Assembly (NCBI GenBank): GCA_029204225.1
Contig: CM055099.1
Coordinates: 52,848,277-52,912,276, forward strand
Length of the DNA stretch: 64,000 nt
Source: Diphasiastrum complanatum
Lineage: Eukaryota > Streptophyta > Lycopodiopsida > Lycopodiales > Lycopodiaceae
Direction: 5' to 3'
Shown here in pieces: positions 63,536 through 64,000 of the stretch. The notes under the pieces were generated by a model that worked only from the letters and a program-made list of their open reading frames with translations, ran no database searches and was not told the origin of the DNA. A program made the translations under genes and the position numbers. Position 1 is the first letter of the stretch. Each line of letters starts with the position of its first letter.

Positions 63536-64000
63536 ATGAATGTGATTACTTGGAATGTTAGAGGGCTTAATTCCCCTATTGGCCGCTCTTTGCTTTTCCA
63601 TTATATCTTATCTCTCCGCCACTCCAACTTGCTGGGTTTGCCTTCAAGAAACTAAATTGAGCGACTTTCTCCTTGAAATATTAACCAAATATTTTTTCCG
63701 AAATTTCAACTACTCCTACACTCCTGTTGATGGTACTTGTGGTTGTTGGTGACTCTTGTCTCCAAATACCTGGAAGATTGCCTCTCACATCACCCTCCAT
63801 GAGGGATGAGCTTATATCTGTACCATTATCTAATGTGGATTTTCCCTTCAATGTAATCAACATGTATGCTCCTAATTTTCCCCTCACGTGTGCTAACCTA
63901 TGGAATGCTATCTCACCATTTATCTCCCTACCCTCCAATCCCTACTTACAATATGGTATGTCCACCCCTCTGATGGCCCTAATCATAGTTCTTGCTAAAA
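63536..64000 (+). pseudogene. LINE (L1-type) ORF2, endonuclease start
   Basis: ATG 63536 begins 'MNVITWNVRGLNSP', the first motif of the APE endonuclease of plant L1-type LINEs. After one frameshift (about 63600) 'CWVCLQETKLSDFLLEILTK' gives the catalytic QET motif. After another, 'FNVINMYAPNFPLTCANLWN' gives the (V/I)N.YAPN motif. The order and spacing are right. The element runs beyond the window, so RT is not visible. At least two shifts make this copy defective. Confidence 0.85.

Noticed and set aside
63347-63655. Frames with LSLSLS and HTHTHT runs
   Set aside because: Produced by the compound CT/CA microsatellite; only the part after 63536 is meaningful, as LINE endonuclease.

Overview
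The window is nuclear DNA of a repeat-rich seed plant. The evidence is dense Ty1/copia and Ty3/gypsy LTR retrotransposons with plant-type primer binding sites (initiator-Met 'TGGTATCAGAGC' and the 'TGGCGCC' type), a plant-type LINE at the right edge, long microsatellites, and one intron-containing gene of a plant-specific unknown family. Lineage cannot be settled by reading. A large genome, perhaps a gymnosperm, fits the pile-up of old elements, but this is only an impression.

Layout. 0-12.6 kb: broken copia copies in both orientations (a heavily deleted family-A copy, 515-4633; a minus-strand gag with a long leader, 4634-7101), a gypsy-like LTR remnant (7.3-9.4 kb), and two copia pol segments fused head to tail (10.2-12.5 kb). 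14.39-20.22 kb: a second family-A copia with two nearly identical LTRs, a short target duplication and a decayed interior. 20.4-30.8 kb: a family-B copia apparently split by other insertions (gag-protease at 21.35-22.35 kb, integrase at 27.9-29.1 kb), a partly deleted minus-strand gypsy (24.7-27.9 kb) and a short-LTR minus-strand copia (29.1-30.8 kb). 31-36 kb: gypsy and copia scraps, a (CT)58 tract, and an unannotated multi-exon fragment resembling an Ulp1/SENP (C48) cysteine protease. 36.52-48.53 kb: a 12-kb gypsy element inserted in the protease region of another family-B copia, whose pol resumes at 48.5 kb and ends near 51.5 kb. 51.5-58.7 kb: the only host-gene island, with a degenerate tandem repeat array upstream and a five-exon gene (55548-57880). 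58.77-62.4 kb: a third family-A copia on the minus strand. 63.5-64 kb: the start of a LINE endonuclease.

How the parts relate. Apart from the host gene and the possible C48 fragment, nearly all coding sequence belongs to gag (capsid), protease, integrase, reverse transcriptase and RNase H modules of retrotransposons, and essentially every copy is inactive. Many premature stops sit where a conserved Trp or Gln is expected (TGG to TGA/TAG, CAG/CAA to TAG/TAA), a C-to-T/G-to-A pattern that fits decay of methylated DNA.

The most unusual content is the gypsy element's roughly 3.3-kb coding region after integrase, with no retropepsin motif visible before its reverse transcriptase. Also notable are phased CCAAT repeats and CACACGTGTG palindromes in the family-A LTRs, a 69-bp codon-phased leader repeat, and the hidden C48-like exons.
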